DNA of 64,000 nt from Porphyromonas pogonae (GCF_036320655.1 NZ_CP143258.1:1364001-1428000), one strand, 5' to 3'; positions 46,134 through 55,648 are shown, counted from the stretch's first letter. Numbers and translations are program-made. The notes: generated by a model not told the origin, from the letters alone.

Positions 46134-47447
46134 ATGGATAGCAACATATTTAGTCAGGTTATAGTTCATCCTTTTACATCCGGTGTAGCCATAGCGCTTA
46201 TTATTACCGTCATATTGCTTTTTCTTTCCGCCTTCATGTCTTCGTCGGAAGTTGCTTTCTTTTCTTTACGTCCGGTGGATATCGAATCTATCAAAAACAA
46301 AGAGGCAAAAGTCGATCCCATCCTTTTATCTCTATTGGGCGATTCTGAGAAATTGTTGGCTACGATTCTTATCGGTAATAATATTGTAAATGTGGCCATT
46401 GTTATTGTTACAAGCTATGCTTTTGGGCTTATCTATGATTTTAGTAATGCACCGTTGATCGGTTTTCTCATCCAGACAGTCGTGCTTACATTGTTGTTGT
46501 TGCTTTTCGGTGAGATTATTCCCAAGATTTATGCACAGAGATTACCTCTGCGTTTCAGTAGATTTTCCGCTCCCAAAATGCAGGTTTTAAGTAAAATATT
46601 TGCACCACTTTCCACAGCTCTTGTAAAATCGTCCTCAGTTGTAACCAAATCGATAGGTAAAAAGAAATATGATATTTCTATGAATGATCTCAGTGAGGCT
46701 GTCGATCTCATCCAGGATAGCACTACTGAGGGTAAAGCGATGATCAATGAAATCATCAATTTTTATAACAAAACCGCCAGTGAGATTATGGTTCCCCGTA
46801 TCGATATGGTGGATGTGGACATTTCATGGGATTTCAAGAAGATGCTCAGCTTTGTTGTCAATTCCGGCTATTCGCGTATTCCTGTGTATGAGGGTTCAGA
46901 GGACAATATCAAAGGGATATTATATGTAAAAGATCTTATACCTCACAAGGATCAAGATGAGACATTCAACTGGTCATCCTTGGTTCGCAAAGCCTATTTT
47001 GTCCCCGAAAATAAAAAGCTTGATGATCTGCTCGAGGAGTTTAGAGCCAACCGCATGCATATCTCTATTGTAGTCGATGAGTATGGCGGTACATGCGGTA
47101 TTATCACGCTGGAAGATGTTTTGGAGGAAATATTGGGAGAAATCTCTGATGAGTATGATGACGAAGAACTACCCTATAAAATATTACCCGACGGTAGTTA
47201 TCTTTTCGAAGCCAAAACTTCGCTTACTGATGTGCAGCGCATATTAGAAATCAACTCCGGTACCTTTGGTAAGTTTGAAGAAGAAGTGGATACGTTGGGA
47301 GGCTTGATTCTGGAGATCAAGCAAGATCTACCCAAAGTTGGAGACGTAGTCGTGTCAGGTGTTTGGAAATTTCAGGTTATACGCATTGAAAAACATCGTA
47401 TCATTGAAGTCAAGATCATTCCACCTGTACCTTTAAAAAAAGATTAA
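46134..47447 (+). CDS. gldE: GldE-like CNNM/CBS-domain membrane protein
   Basis: 437 residues. An N-terminal DUF21/CNNM membrane domain (about 20-190, FLSAFMSSSEVAFFSL), a pair of CBS domains (about 205-335, with MVPRIDMVDVD and SIVVDEYGGTCGIITLEDVL), and a C-terminal CorC/HlyC domain. This is the HlyC/CorC family; in Bacteroidota the member next to ssb is named GldE from gliding studies in Flavobacterium. In a probably non-gliding species it may act in divalent cation handling or lipoprotein assembly. Confidence 0.88.
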   Translation: MDSNIFSQVIVHPFTSGVAIALIITVILLFLSAFMSSSEVAFFSLRPVDIESIKNKEAKVDPILLSLLGDSEKLLATILIGNNIVNVAIVIVTSYAFGLIYDFSNAPLIGFLIQTVVLTLLLLLFGEIIPKIYAQRLPLRFSRFSAPKMQVLSKIFAPLSTALVKSSSVVTKSIGKKKYDISMNDLSEAVDLIQDSTTEGKAMINEIINFYNKTASEIMVPRIDMVDVDISWDFKKMLSFVVNSGYSRIPVYEGSEDNIKGILYVKDLIPHKDQDETFNWSSLVRKAYFVPENKKLDDLLEEFRANRMHISIVVDEYGGTCGIITLEDVLEEILGEISDEYDDEELPYKILPDGSYLFEAKTSLTDVQRILEINSGTFGKFEEEVDTLGGLILEIKQDLPKVGDVVVSGVWKFQVIRIEKHRIIEVKIIPPVPLKKD

Positions 47448-47451
47448 GTCC

Positions 47452-48045
47452 GTGGAATTTTCCATAACTCCTCATGTCTCTGTTATTGATCGACATTCTG
47501 CTCTGAGTAAAAGACAAGCAGAGCGGTTTCATGCAGGCGTGATTCTCAACAAACTTCTAAGTCCGGCTGATCATTCTGTCTATAATATCGGTCATGAAGA
47601 TTATGGTAAGCCTTACATAATAGAACGAAGAGACGTGAATATAAGTATCTCTCATTCTTATGAAATGTTGGCTATGCTACTTACCGATGCTTTCCATGCT
47701 CCGGGTGTAGATATCGAATGTCTGAAAAATAGGGTAGAAGGTATAGCTCCCCGGTTCTTGTCCGTAGAGGAATTGTTATGGGTTGAGAAATCTTCGCAGA
47801 GGCTCGAATTGCTTCACATTCTTTGGAGTGCCAAGGAGACTGCTTTTAAAATTTTTAACCCTACGGGAGGTAATTTTATCAAATCATTTCTAATCAGGCC
47901 TATAATGCGACTTGAAGATGAGGGTGTTTTCTCTCTCTCATACAAGCAGCAGGCTATAGATATTCCTATAAATTATAAGATTACCGACAGATATGTGCTT
48001 ACATGGAGTAACCCTGCTTATAAAGATTTAAAGATTGCTCCCTGA
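47452..48045 (+). CDS. 4'-phosphopantetheinyl transferase superfamily protein
   Basis: 197 residues starting at GTG 47452, 4 bp after gldE. The Sfp-type motifs are present: GVDIE around residue 88 (Mg2+ ligands) and WSAKETAFK around residue 126, preceded by NISISHSYE. It would attach phosphopantetheine from CoA to carrier-protein serines. Together with ssb and gldE it makes an apparent operon. Confidence 0.88.
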   Translation: MEFSITPHVSVIDRHSALSKRQAERFHAGVILNKLLSPADHSVYNIGHEDYGKPYIIERRDVNISISHSYEMLAMLLTDAFHAPGVDIECLKNRVEGIAPRFLSVEELLWVEKSSQRLELLHILWSAKETAFKIFNPTGGNFIKSFLIRPIMRLEDEGVFSLSYKQQAIDIPINYKITDRYVLTWSNPAYKDLKIAP

Positions 48046-48060
48046 AAGTTGTACTTTAGC

Positions 48061-48091
48061 TTGTACTATATCTCTTAAATATATACCTTTG
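48061..48091 (+). promoter_or_regulatory. Promoter of the TPR-ribH pair
   Basis: TTG (48061-48063), 20-bp spacer, TACCTTTG (48084-48091), 40 bp ahead of the start codon. Confidence 0.6.
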
Positions 48092-48131
48092 CCCCATTAA
48101 AAACTGCAAATAATAATTAACTAAACGCTAT

Positions 48132-48815
48132 ATGGCAGACAAAAAAACTAATCCACAGGAAACAAACGCTGAAGAGATTGTTTCTCGCTCAGAGCAGTTT
48201 GTGGAAAAAAACATTTCCAAGATTATTACAGTTGTTCTCATCGTGATTGCGGTTGTTGCCGGTATCCTGGCTTATGTGCATTTTATTAAGAAGCCTCGTA
48301 ATGAGAAAGCTTCTGCCAAAATGTATGTTGCCGAAGACAAATTCATGAATTCACAAGACAGCGTTGCCCTTAATGGCCTTGGCGCAGGAAATCCCGGTTT
48401 GCTCAATATTATTGACAAATATTCGGGAACAGACGCTTCAAATCTTTCTGAGGCTTATACGGGGATTTGTTACTATGACATGGGTAAGTATAAAGAAGCC
48501 TTGGAGCACCTTAAGAAATTTAGCTCCAAAGAAGATATTGTAGCTCCATCCATACAGCGCCTTATCGGAGATTGCTACGTACAGCTCGATAAGTTGAAAG
48601 ATGCAGTAGATGCTTATGAGAAAGCTGCTACTATGGCCAATAATGAAGCTGTAACTCCAAGCTGTTTGCTCAAAGCCGGACACGTCTATGAGAAAATGGG
48701 TGAGAACAAAAAAGCATTGGAAAAATACCAAACCATCAAAGATAAGTATTATACTGCTCCGGAATCTGCTACAGTAGAGGCAGACATCATCCGTGTTCAG
48801 TCAAAAATCAAATAA
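48132..48815 (+). CDS. Membrane-anchored tetratricopeptide-repeat protein
   Basis: 227 residues: a short charged N-terminus, one transmembrane helix at about 33-53 ([21 protein letters not shown] core), then TPR units from about residue 100 to the end ([20 protein letters not shown], and two similar). The topology resembles YfgM-type proteins with a periplasmic TPR domain. It precedes ribH by 20 bp, a pairing seen repeatedly in Bacteroidota, without a known reason. Confidence 0.8.
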   Translation: MADKKTNPQETNAEEIVSRSEQFVEKNISKIITVVLIVIAVVAGILAYVHFIKKPRNEKASAKMYVAEDKFMNSQDSVALNGLGAGNPGLLNIIDKYSGTDASNLSEAYTGICYYDMGKYKEALEHLKKFSSKEDIVAPSIQRLIGDCYVQLDKLKDAVDAYEKAATMANNEAVTPSCLLKAGHVYEKMGENKKALEKYQTIKDKYYTAPESATVEADIIRVQSKIK

Positions 48816-48835
48816 ATTTTTCCGATAAAAATATT

Positions 48836-49345
48836 ATGGCAACAGCATATCATCTCTTGAGCGACCAACAGTCTCCCGTTCCTGCCGGTAATGGGCTTAA
48901 AGTAGCCATCGTAGTAGCCGAGTGGAATAGCCATATTACTGGAGCATTGCTCGACGGCTGTATCAGTTTGCTTAGAGAAAAAGAAGTTGACACTATTGAT
49001 GTCATGCAAGTCCCAGGTACGTTTGAGCTCACTTATGGGTGTGCTCAAAAGGTTTCTGAGGGTAAATATGATGCAGTGATAGCTATTGGATGTGTGGTCA
49101 GAGGCGATACTCCACATTTCGATTATATTTGTCAGGGGGTTACTCAGGGTATTACACATCTTAATCTCAACGGCACCTATTTGCACAAGGCTCCTATGGC
49201 ACATGTGCGTATACCGGTTATATTCTGTGTGTTAACGACAGAGACTATGCAGCAAGCACAAGACCGCGCTGGTGGAACCCTTGGTAATAAAGGGAAAGAG
49301 GCTGCAGAAACTGCATTAAAAATGTGTAAACCTCTTTGCTATTAA
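48836..49345 (+). CDS. ribH: 6,7-dimethyl-8-ribityllumazine synthase
   Basis: 169 residues. Substrate-site motifs are [13 protein letters not shown], the [13 protein letters not shown] run, the [15 protein letters not shown] run with the catalytic histidine, and [11 protein letters not shown]. It makes the direct precursor of riboflavin and usually assembles into hollow capsids. The promoter of the tRNA genes overlaps its last codons. Confidence 0.95.
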   Translation: MATAYHLLSDQQSPVPAGNGLKVAIVVAEWNSHITGALLDGCISLLREKEVDTIDVMQVPGTFELTYGCAQKVSEGKYDAVIAIGCVVRGDTPHFDYICQGVTQGITHLNLNGTYLHKAPMAHVRIPVIFCVLTTETMQQAQDRAGGTLGNKGKEAAETALKMCKPLCY

Positions 49346-49365
49346 AAATATTTGTTCTATCTTTG
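49336..49365 (+). promoter_or_regulatory. Promoter of tRNA-Tyr/tRNA-Gly
   Basis: TTG (49336-49338, inside the end of ribH), 19-bp spacer, TATCTTTG (49358-49365); the first tRNA begins at 49386. Confidence 0.65.
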
Positions 49366-49385
49366 CATCGCAAACGAGAGAAAAA

Positions 49386-49468
49386 GGGCAGTTACCAGAG
49401 TGGCCAAATGGGGCTGACTGTAACTCAGCTGGCTTTCGCCTTCGGTGGTTCGAATCCATCACTGCCCA
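49386..49468 (+). tRNA. tRNA-Tyr (anticodon GTA)
   Basis: 83 nt, type II. Acceptor GGGCAGT pairs with ACTGCCC, discriminator A. The anticodon stem CTGA/TCAG encloses CTGTAAC, anticodon GTA. The variable arm is GCTGGCTTTCGCC-like. TTCGAAT is the T loop. CCA not encoded. Confidence 0.95.
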
Positions 49469-49494
49469 CTCTCTACATGCAACGATCAAAGATT

Positions 49495-49567
49495 GCGGAA
49501 GTAGCTCAGTTGATAGAGCATCAGCCTTCCAAGCTGAGGGTCGCGGGTTTGAACCCCGTCTTCCGCT
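49495..49567 (+). tRNA. tRNA-Gly (anticodon TCC)
   Basis: 73 nt. Acceptor GCGGAAG pairs with CTTCCGC, discriminator T. Anticodon loop CTTCCAA gives TCC. T loop TTTGAAC. It is 26 bp after tRNA-Tyr and shares its promoter. Confidence 0.95.
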
Positions 49568-49573
49568 CTAATG

Positions 49574-49604
49574 AAAAAGTCATCTGAATAGATGACTTTT
49601 TTGT
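49574..49604 (+). terminator. Terminator after the tRNA pair
   Basis: AAAAAGTCATCT pairs with AGATGACTTTTT across a GAAT loop, ending in six T. Confidence 0.8.
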
Positions 49605-49821
49605 TTTATCGGGACATGCCCTTTTATGTAATTTTATTCATTTGTCAGTACAAATAGTTTCGTGTATCTTTTTCTGTTATATTGCTCCAAACTATCCAGA
49701 CACAAGCTATATTAGAGCTGTAGTTCTTTATGTCGATTACAAAGATTACCCGAGAAATGTTATAGATAAAAGGAATTGAACTTATATTTGCATGTTCTAT
49801 GACTTATAGTAAATTGAAGAG

Positions 49822-50397
49822 ATGAAAAAGATTGTGTGGTTTCTTATATGCATACCATTGCTCCTTACTTCATGCAAAACAAGTACAGAGCAAGAAGATA
49901 TCACTATGCTACTAGTCAAAGCCAATGAGCTGAGCAGGCTGGAACTTGCAGCCAATAATGTGCGCACAAAGATCAGGATCAACCCGAATAATGATGGACA
50001 ACTTGGTTGGAAAAAGGTTTTTGGTAGCCGGGAAACGGTGCTTGAAATTAACACCAGAGTCTCTGCTTACTGTGATTTTTCTCACATTGACCAATCTTCC
50101 ATTCACAAGGGTGAAGATGGGACCTACACGATAAAACTACCTGAAATCACAATTGTCAAAGAAATGGAAGATCTCAAACATCGCATTGTCAAAGAAGCTG
50201 ATCCCATGAGGTCACCTTTGTCCGAAAACGAAATCGAAGAGATTTTACATAAAAAACGAGAGATCATCCAACGGTATATAGATGGAGCCATAGAAAAAGT
50301 CAAGCCACAGATGATAGCTTCGGCTCATAAAGCTGCAGAGCGACGCTTGAGTCAAAAATTGTCAGAGATGGAACTCCCTGTAAAAATTATATATTAG
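49822..50397 (+). CDS. DUF4230 lipoprotein
   Basis: 191 residues. Signal peptide with lipobox ending LLTSC. The middle contains FGSRETVLEINTRVSAYCDFSHI-like sequence (quoted in part) that matches the DUF4230 style also seen in the next gene. A long amphipathic helical region forms the C-terminus. Function of the family is unknown. The next gene begins 4 bp after this stop, so the two are a tandem pair of diverged homologues. A TATATTTG at 49783-49790 may be the promoter -7. Confidence 0.7.
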   Translation: MKKIVWFLICIPLLLTSCKTSTEQEDITMLLVKANELSRLELAANNVRTKIRINPNNDGQLGWKKVFGSRETVLEINTRVSAYCDFSHIDQSSIHKGEDGTYTIKLPEITIVKEMEDLKHRIVKEADPMRSPLSENEIEEILHKKREIIQRYIDGAIEKVKPQMIASAHKAAERRLSQKLSEMELPVKIIY

Positions 50398-50401
50398 ACA
50401 C

Positions 50402-50989
50402 ATGATGAGACGTATTGCAAAAGAAGCCCTCATACTCCTTATCGGTATCCTTATAGGAGGTGCACTCGTATATTTCTTGGGACAAAAAGAGCCTGAGCCT
50501 TCACTGACTCCGGAAGAAGTTAAAATGAAAATAACCGAGCACTCAAAACTTATTACACAAGAGATTGAGTACCGCGAAGAAGTCAATGTAAGAGATGGCG
50601 ATTATGTTGCAGAGGGAACTGCGGACTTGATAGCTTATGTAAAATATGATCTGGAGAAACTCAAAGTGCGTAAAGACAGTGCAGGCAATATCACTGTAGT
50701 ACTCCCCGAACCTGAGGTCGAGATAGGAAAGAAGATCGACGGATATAATCAAATCAAATTTTACAAGAATGTTTTTCTATGGGGCAATGTTCCTTTACGA
50801 GAGCGTAAGGCTGTGGATGCTCTCAAAGATAAAATTCTTGACAAAGCCTATAACGATATTATACGTGATCCTAAATACATCCCTGATGCTACTTACAGAG
50901 CTACTGTGCAGTTACAGAGTTTTGTAAACGGGTTCGAAGGTAAGCATATCACTGTATTGGCTTCAGATCTTACCTTGCCTGCACACTAA
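50402..50989 (+). CDS. DUF4230 membrane-anchored protein
   Basis: 195 residues. An N-terminal transmembrane helix (ALILLIGILIGGALVYFLG) followed by a DUF4230 domain (GTADLIAYVKYDLEKLKV, then NITVVLPEPEVEIG). Related to the preceding gene; one is a lipoprotein and the other is held by a helix, so they may form a periplasmic complex facing each other. This is inference. Confidence 0.75.
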   Translation: MMRRIAKEALILLIGILIGGALVYFLGQKEPEPSLTPEEVKMKITEHSKLITQEIEYREEVNVRDGDYVAEGTADLIAYVKYDLEKLKVRKDSAGNITVVLPEPEVEIGKKIDGYNQIKFYKNVFLWGNVPLRERKAVDALKDKILDKAYNDIIRDPKYIPDATYRATVQLQSFVNGFEGKHITVLASDLTLPAH

Positions 50990-51124
50990 TTATTTTTTTT
51001 TTAGCTGCTTATAACGCAACCTGTTGATCTGCTCTATCCCATTTCTACTTTACTTTGTAGAGTCCTAACCCTACTTTCACCGCTAGAATAATGAGTTTCA
51101 TGCAATGATGATGAAAGAAAGGAT
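50990..51124. other. Gap with imperfect hairpin
   Basis: A T-tract follows the DUF4230 stop (about 50993-51003) without a clear stem. An imperfect inverted repeat TCCTAACCCTACTTTCA (about 51061-51077) with TGAAAGAAAGGATTAGGA (about 51111-51128) is present and may be an end of the transposase remnant next to it. Confidence 0.35.
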
Positions 51125-51440
51125 TAGGACGGTGGTGGCTGTGTCCTACAAACTTTTATTTTTTGAAGAGGACATATTTTAGATGGAGTGCATCATAGAT
51201 TTCTTTAGCAGATTTAGATTGTGAGTTACATTGTCTAAACCGAATATTATTGCCGATAGCATTTAAAAGCTCCAGTGGTAACAACCTTTTGTGTAGACAT
51301 GAGTCTGACAATCTCAGACCAATAGTAATTCAGCCTTTGATGGTTAGGAAACTTATTCTTTTATTCCAGTACGCAAGAAATCAAGGCGTATGCGTCAAAA
51401 TCAATACTTGAATAATGTGTATAAAGAGGTAATACGCATG
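51125..51440 (-). pseudogene. Decayed DDE transposase, C-terminal fragment
   Basis: Minus-strand translation gives SSIDFDAYALISCVLE, a stop, KNKFPNHQRLNYYWSEIVRL, MSTQKVVTTG, then after a frameshift NNIRFRQCNSQSKSAKEIYD, ALHLKYVLFKK, another stop and KFVGHS. The order and phrasing (IVRxMxTQKxVTT, then C...K...IYDALxxKYxxFxKxK) resemble C-termini of IS4/IS1634-like transposases. Two stops and one frameshift make it inactive. Only about 100 residues remain, truncated near the end of panE. Family assignment is from memory and tentative. Confidence 0.5.
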
Positions 51441-51485
51441 ATATAAAAGTCGGAATAGTATATCTTGGCGTACAGGTCTATCTTT

Positions 51486-52403
51486 TCAGTTTTGTTTGAG
51501 TTTTTCGTACATCATTTCGTAAACAGGAACTTCAATTCCTATTTCTTTAGCAGTGTGTACCACATAGCCCGTAAGATTTTCCAATTCTGTTTTATTACCA
51601 TTCTGAAAGTCGGTATGCATAGAGCTAGTAGAGTGTGCCGGCATAAGGGTTTGCTTACGATAAGCCGATTCAATGGAATCAGAAGGCATTTTAAGCCCCA
51701 TTTGCACAAATAAATCATATACTTCCTCCAAGAGTTTATGCATTTCTGTGGGATGTTGTGATATAACCTCACCTACTGTGGCATTATAATATGAGGTGGC
51801 AGTTGCCGTAGCTGATATCATCATATATTTCTTACGTATATACATTGATACATCTTCCGGATTGAATACATTGATTCCTGCTTTTTCAAAAATCTTATTG
51901 TAGATCTGTTCTTCGTGTGTTTTAGGAAAGCCGTCTTTCCCCATATAGAGAAGTTCTCGATCGGCCTCAAGAGTAATAATGCCCGGCTCATTTCTTCGTG
52001 ATGAGATATATGTACATCCCATCCAAACTTCATTATGCGGTAGTAATTCCTTTACTTGTTCAGCAATATCAGCCCCATTCTGGAGGGGTAATAATATTGT
52101 AGAATCTTTCAAAAGAGGTTGGAGCTGTTTTATATTATCTTTGAGATCATAACTTTTTGTCGTAAGTATGATCATATCCATCACCGGGAGTTCATTCGGA
52201 TGATCCGAAGCTGCTGTAGGATGGACAGTAAACTCACGTGTAGGAGTTATAATATGTAAGCCTTGTTCATTGATTACTTTGAGGTTCTCACCTCTCGCTA
52301 TAAAATAGATATTAGCTTCACCGCTTTCCTGAGCCCATTTACAAAGCATCGCTCCATAGTAGCCACCCACGGCGCCTAATCCTGATATACAAATATTCAA
52401 CAT
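51486..52403 (-). CDS. panE: 2-dehydropantoate 2-reductase
   Basis: 305 residues of the ketopantoate reductase family. The NADPH-binding turn is GLGAVGGYYG at the N-terminus; the lysine-containing ILTTKSYDL and the LLPLQNGADI run follow, and the C-terminal helical domain has the NGNKTELENLTGYVV catalytic region. It makes D-pantoate for coenzyme A. Single gene; a MITE copy lies 42 bp upstream and may sit in or near its promoter region. Confidence 0.88.
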   Translation of the reverse strand: MLNICISGLGAVGGYYGAMLCKWAQESGEANIYFIARGENLKVINEQGLHIITPTREFTVHPTAASDHPNELPVMDMIILTTKSYDLKDNIKQLQPLLKDSTILLPLQNGADIAEQVKELLPHNEVWMGCTYISSRRNEPGIITLEADRELLYMGKDGFPKTHEEQIYNKIFEKAGINVFNPEDVSMYIRKKYMMISATATATSYYNATVGEVISQHPTEMHKLLEEVYDLFVQMGLKMPSDSIESAYRKQTLMPAHSTSSMHTDFQNGNKTELENLTGYVVHTAKEIGIEVPVYEMMYEKLKQN

Positions 52404-52440
52404 CTGATGTGGTATTTAGAGATTAATAGAGAGAAATATT

Positions 52441-52637
52441 CTTTTGAGACCGTTGCATAGCAGGCCAATTGCTTCGTTGCTTGCGAGATTCGCGCTTGGT
52501 CATTTACCTGAAGTAAACTCCCTGTGCACTCACTCTTATCGCCTTGCACTTTACCCTCTCTGCCCGGTCAAAGTGTCTTTTGTCGGCTTTGCCTCCAAAA
52601 TCCACAAGACTGTTGACTTTTGCAACAGTCTCTTTTT
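52441..52637 (-). mobile_element. 187-bp MITE-like element, copy 3 (inverted)
   Basis: Element 52446-52632, the reverse complement of the other two copies. Flanks are CTTTT on the left and TTTTT on the right, so the 5-bp target duplication has one mismatch or a poor fit. A minus-strand frame of 65 codons running through it (52504-52701) is not a gene; such frames are an annotation trap of this repeat. Confidence 0.75.
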
Positions 52638-52692
52638 GTGTAATTGATCTTATCATTACGCAAAATATTTTATCTACGTAAATAAAACAAAA

Positions 52693-52719
52693 GCCGACCA
52701 CTGAGGTTCAGTGATCGGC
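52693..52719 (-). terminator. Terminator of proS
   Basis: GCCGACCACTGA and TCAGTGATCGGC pair with one mismatch; on the minus strand the stem is followed by TTTTGTTTTATTT. It lies 46 bp beyond the proS stop. Confidence 0.7.
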
Positions 52720-52765
52720 ATCATGTAATCTTATTTTATAATCAGTCTAAATGCTCGAGTAGTGG

Positions 52766-54247
52766 TTAGTAAGCTCTGGCAAAAAGAACTCTTTGAGATG
52801 AAGGCTTACCGGTAACCATGCATTTGCCAGGAGTTTTATCACCGTCTATGGGTATACAGCGGATAGTAGCCTTGGTCTCCGCTTTGATAAGCTCTTCTGT
52901 CTGTGATGTGCCGTCCCAATGTGCCAAAATAAATCCTCCTTCTTCGATTTTTTCCTTGAACTCGTCATAAGTCTCCACCGTAATGGTATGTCCGGCACGG
53001 TAGTCATGTGCTTTACGGAAAATATTCTCTTGGATTTCTTCCAATAGGGTTGCTATATATTCATCAATTCCGTCTATGCTCACCGTTTCTTTGGTAAGTG
53101 TATCACGGCGTGCTACCTCAATTGTCCCATTTTCAAGATCTCTGCCTCCCATAGCCAAACGCACGGGAACACCCTTGAGTTCATATTCCGAGAATTTCCA
53201 TCCCGGTTTTTTGTTATCAGAGTCGTCATATTTCACTGTAATCCCTTTAGCTTTAAGTTTCAGTATAATCTCATCCACTTTCTCGCTAATCTGCTTGAGT
53301 TGCTCTTCTGATCTGTAAATAGGTACAATGACCACTTGGAAAGGAGCTAATTTCGGAGGCAGTACCAAACCATTGTCATCGGAGTGAGACATAATCAGAG
53401 CCCCCATCAAACGGGTAGAGACTCCCCAAGAAGTAGCCCATACGAGTTCCCGCTGCCCTTCTTTATTGGTAAAAGTAACGTCAAATGCTTTGGCGAAATT
53501 TTGCCCCAAGAAGTGAGAAGTACCGGACTGAAGGGCTTTACCGTCTTGCATCAATGCCTCTATGGTGTAGGTGTCTACAGCTCCGGCAAAGCGTTCATTA
53601 GCCGACTTGACGCCTTTGACTACAGGCATAGCCATGTAGTTTTCCGCAAAAGTGGCATAGACTTCCAACATCTTACGGGCTTCCTCTTCCGCTTCTTCAC
53701 GTGTCGCATGGGCTGTGTGCCCTTCTTGCCACAAAAATTCGGCTGTACGCAAGAACAAGCGTGTACGCATCTCCCATCTCACAACATTGGCCCATTGATT
53801 ACATAGGATAGGGAGGTCTCTATGCGACTGTATCCAGTTCTTATAGGTATTCCATATGATTGTTTCCGATGTCGGGCGCACTATCAGCTCTTCATCAAGC
53901 TTAGCTTGCGGATCCACAACCACGCCTGTACCATCAGGGTTTGTTTTGAGCCGATAATGAGTTACTACAGCGCATTCTTTGGCAAAACCCTCTACGTGAT
54001 CTGCCTCTTTGCTCAAAAAGCTTTTGGGGATAAACAGAGGGAAATATGCATTGACATGACCGGTTTCTTTAAACATATCATCTAATACTCTTTGCATCTT
54101 TTCCCAGATAGCATATCCATAGGGTTTGATCACCATGCAACCACGTACGGCAGAATTTTCTGCTAAGTCTGCTTTGATAACCAAGTCCTGATACCACTGC
54201 GAGTAACTCTCGCTTCGTGGTGTAAGCTCTTTCAGTTCTTTTGCCAT
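52766..54247 (-). CDS. proS: Proline--tRNA ligase (short, archaeal/eukaryotic-like type)
   Basis: 493 residues, without the long editing insertion of the E. coli type. Class II motifs: [17 protein letters not shown]-like motif 1, [20 protein letters not shown] as motif 2, and a late motif with [13 protein letters not shown]. The C-terminal anticodon-binding domain starts near [12 protein letters not shown] final domain with [18 protein letters not shown] may have held zinc. Start ATG 54247 is consistent with family length. It charges tRNA-Pro. Confidence 0.95.
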   Translation of the reverse strand: MAKELKELTPRSESYSQWYQDLVIKADLAENSAVRGCMVIKPYGYAIWEKMQRVLDDMFKETGHVNAYFPLFIPKSFLSKEADHVEGFAKECAVVTHYRLKTNPDGTGVVVDPQAKLDEELIVRPTSETIIWNTYKNWIQSHRDLPILCNQWANVVRWEMRTRLFLRTAEFLWQEGHTAHATREEAEEEARKMLEVYATFAENYMAMPVVKGVKSANERFAGAVDTYTIEALMQDGKALQSGTSHFLGQNFAKAFDVTFTNKEGQRELVWATSWGVSTRLMGALIMSHSDDNGLVLPPKLAPFQVVIVPIYRSEEQLKQISEKVDEIILKLKAKGITVKYDDSDNKKPGWKFSEYELKGVPVRLAMGGRDLENGTIEVARRDTLTKETVSIDGIDEYIATLLEEIQENIFRKAHDYRAGHTITVETYDEFKEKIEEGGFILAHWDGTSQTEELIKAETKATIRCIPIDGDKTPGKCMVTGKPSSQRVLFARAY

Positions 54248-54339
54248 GATAGGTATTTTTCTTTTCGTTGATTAATTTGGATGCAAAGTTAATAAAAACA
54301 CAGCCTTAATACTTCATTAAGTCAACTAATTGTACACTA

Positions 54340-55557
54340 TCAGTCTTTAGCGGTGCGTATTGTTTCAGTTTTTACCACCATATCATTAGCAATGAAGTTT
54401 GTACCGCTCTCGAGTTCGAGCGTATAAGTCAATCCTTCGGTGTGATGTTTAGAGATTATTTCTATCAGTAAAGTTTGTTTAGCATCACCTTTGTTCCAAT
54501 AGACTTTATCACCTACAGATAGCTTTTTTACCACTGACTGCTGATTGTAGTTTTTATTTGATTTCTCAGGATTTAAGGATGCCCAAGACTTATCATCAAG
54601 CATAAAAGGATGATCATCTGTGGTAATAACGGCTCCTTTGCTAAACCTCAATTCCCAAAGATTGGTGTGGCGGGCTTTGATAAGTTCTTTTACATGGGCT
54701 GCAAGCAGTCTATTGTTTTGCACATCATAAGTCATTACTTCATCTGTAGTGGTAATATCTTCTATCTTTTTCTTTGTACCATCGGCCATTGTGATCAATG
54801 TCCCGGGTGCAAAGCAATGAACATCCAATCCGTCGAAATTAATTTCACTGATCATCAAGTCATTGTACTTATCCCCTTTGTATATATCCATGACTTCCAA
54901 AGTTATAATCATATCTTTAGCTTTGTCTGTCGACTGAATGGGATCTATACTAAATGCCTGGGCATTAATGATGTCTTGTAGTTCGAGAATAGCAATAGGT
55001 TTATTATTTATCAAGAGTTTGAATTTTGCGACTCTCGAATTTGCTTTCCATAAATCTGTATTTTTCTGATAACCGTTCCAAATAATGATCTTTGTTACTC
55101 TGGGTGAAAATGGTTTGAAATAAAAATTGACTTTCTGCCCTATAGGGTTGATTTTATTGTTGGCACCCCATGCAGTCAAAATATTAAAGTCATGGATATT
55201 GTCAGCCTTATAAGTATTGTTCATCATCCCTTTTAGGGTTGAGCTTGCTGTGATTTTGTACGGACCACCTCCACAATACCAGCTACAGCCTGAAGGAACT
55301 GTAAGAGGCCCTGCATCTGTTTGTTCCAGAGAATCAATCATCATTTTTTGTGATGGAGAAAGGCTTTGGGGATCCATCTTCCCCAAATTTATTCTTTCGA
55401 ATAGGTCCAATGCCTTTTGCCAATTTTCACTCTCTATCTTTGAAAACTTCTTTGCCTCTCTGGTCTCAGCCTTCAGTGTGGGGAGATCTTGTGCATGCAT
55501 TATGTACTGTGTTGCAAGTAATAATGTAAGAGATATGTAAGTTGCAATTCTTTTCAT
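54340..55557 (-). CDS. Secreted protein with NADase-type glycan-binding-like domain and C-terminal Hint domain
   Basis: 405 residues from ATG 55557 (a TTG two codons before is not used). A signal peptide ends near MHAQ. Residues about 85-245 resemble the NADase-type glycan-binding domain (ASSTLKGMMNNTYKADNIHD, then ILTAWGANN). From C248 a Hint (hedgehog/intein) domain runs to about 396: CFAPGTLITMADG, the VITTDDHPF block with its Thr and His, and TNFIANDMVV at the end. The usual terminal His-Asn is replaced by VVKTE. A thioester at C248 is thus possible, but full splicing is not. No toxin domain follows. Role unknown. Confidence 0.75.
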   Translation of the reverse strand: MKRIATYISLTLLLATQYIMHAQDLPTLKAETREAKKFSKIESENWQKALDLFERINLGKMDPQSLSPSQKMMIDSLEQTDAGPLTVPSGCSWYCGGGPYKITASSTLKGMMNNTYKADNIHDFNILTAWGANNKINPIGQKVNFYFKPFSPRVTKIIIWNGYQKNTDLWKANSRVAKFKLLINNKPIAILELQDIINAQAFSIDPIQSTDKAKDMIITLEVMDIYKGDKYNDLMISEINFDGLDVHCFAPGTLITMADGTKKKIEDITTTDEVMTYDVQNNRLLAAHVKELIKARHTNLWELRFSKGAVITTDDHPFMLDDKSWASLNPEKSNKNYNQQSVVKKLSVGDKVYWNKGDAKQTLLIEIISKHHTEGLTYTLELESGTNFIANDMVVKTETIRTAKD

Positions 55558-55648
55558 ATTCAAGATTTTTTAAGTAGGATGCAATTTACATAAATTATTT
55601 ATATGATTTCGATGCAAATTATTTTCAACAGCTTTGTAATAATAAAAT

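Noticed and set aside
52504-52701. 65-codon minus-strand frame over MITE copy 3
   Set aside because: Its C-terminal two thirds is translation of the non-coding repeat; the start lies in flanking DNA.
54340-54816. Intein or polymorphic toxin for the Hint protein
   Set aside because: There is no C-terminal extein or toxin and the terminal His-Asn is missing; no immunity gene is next to it.
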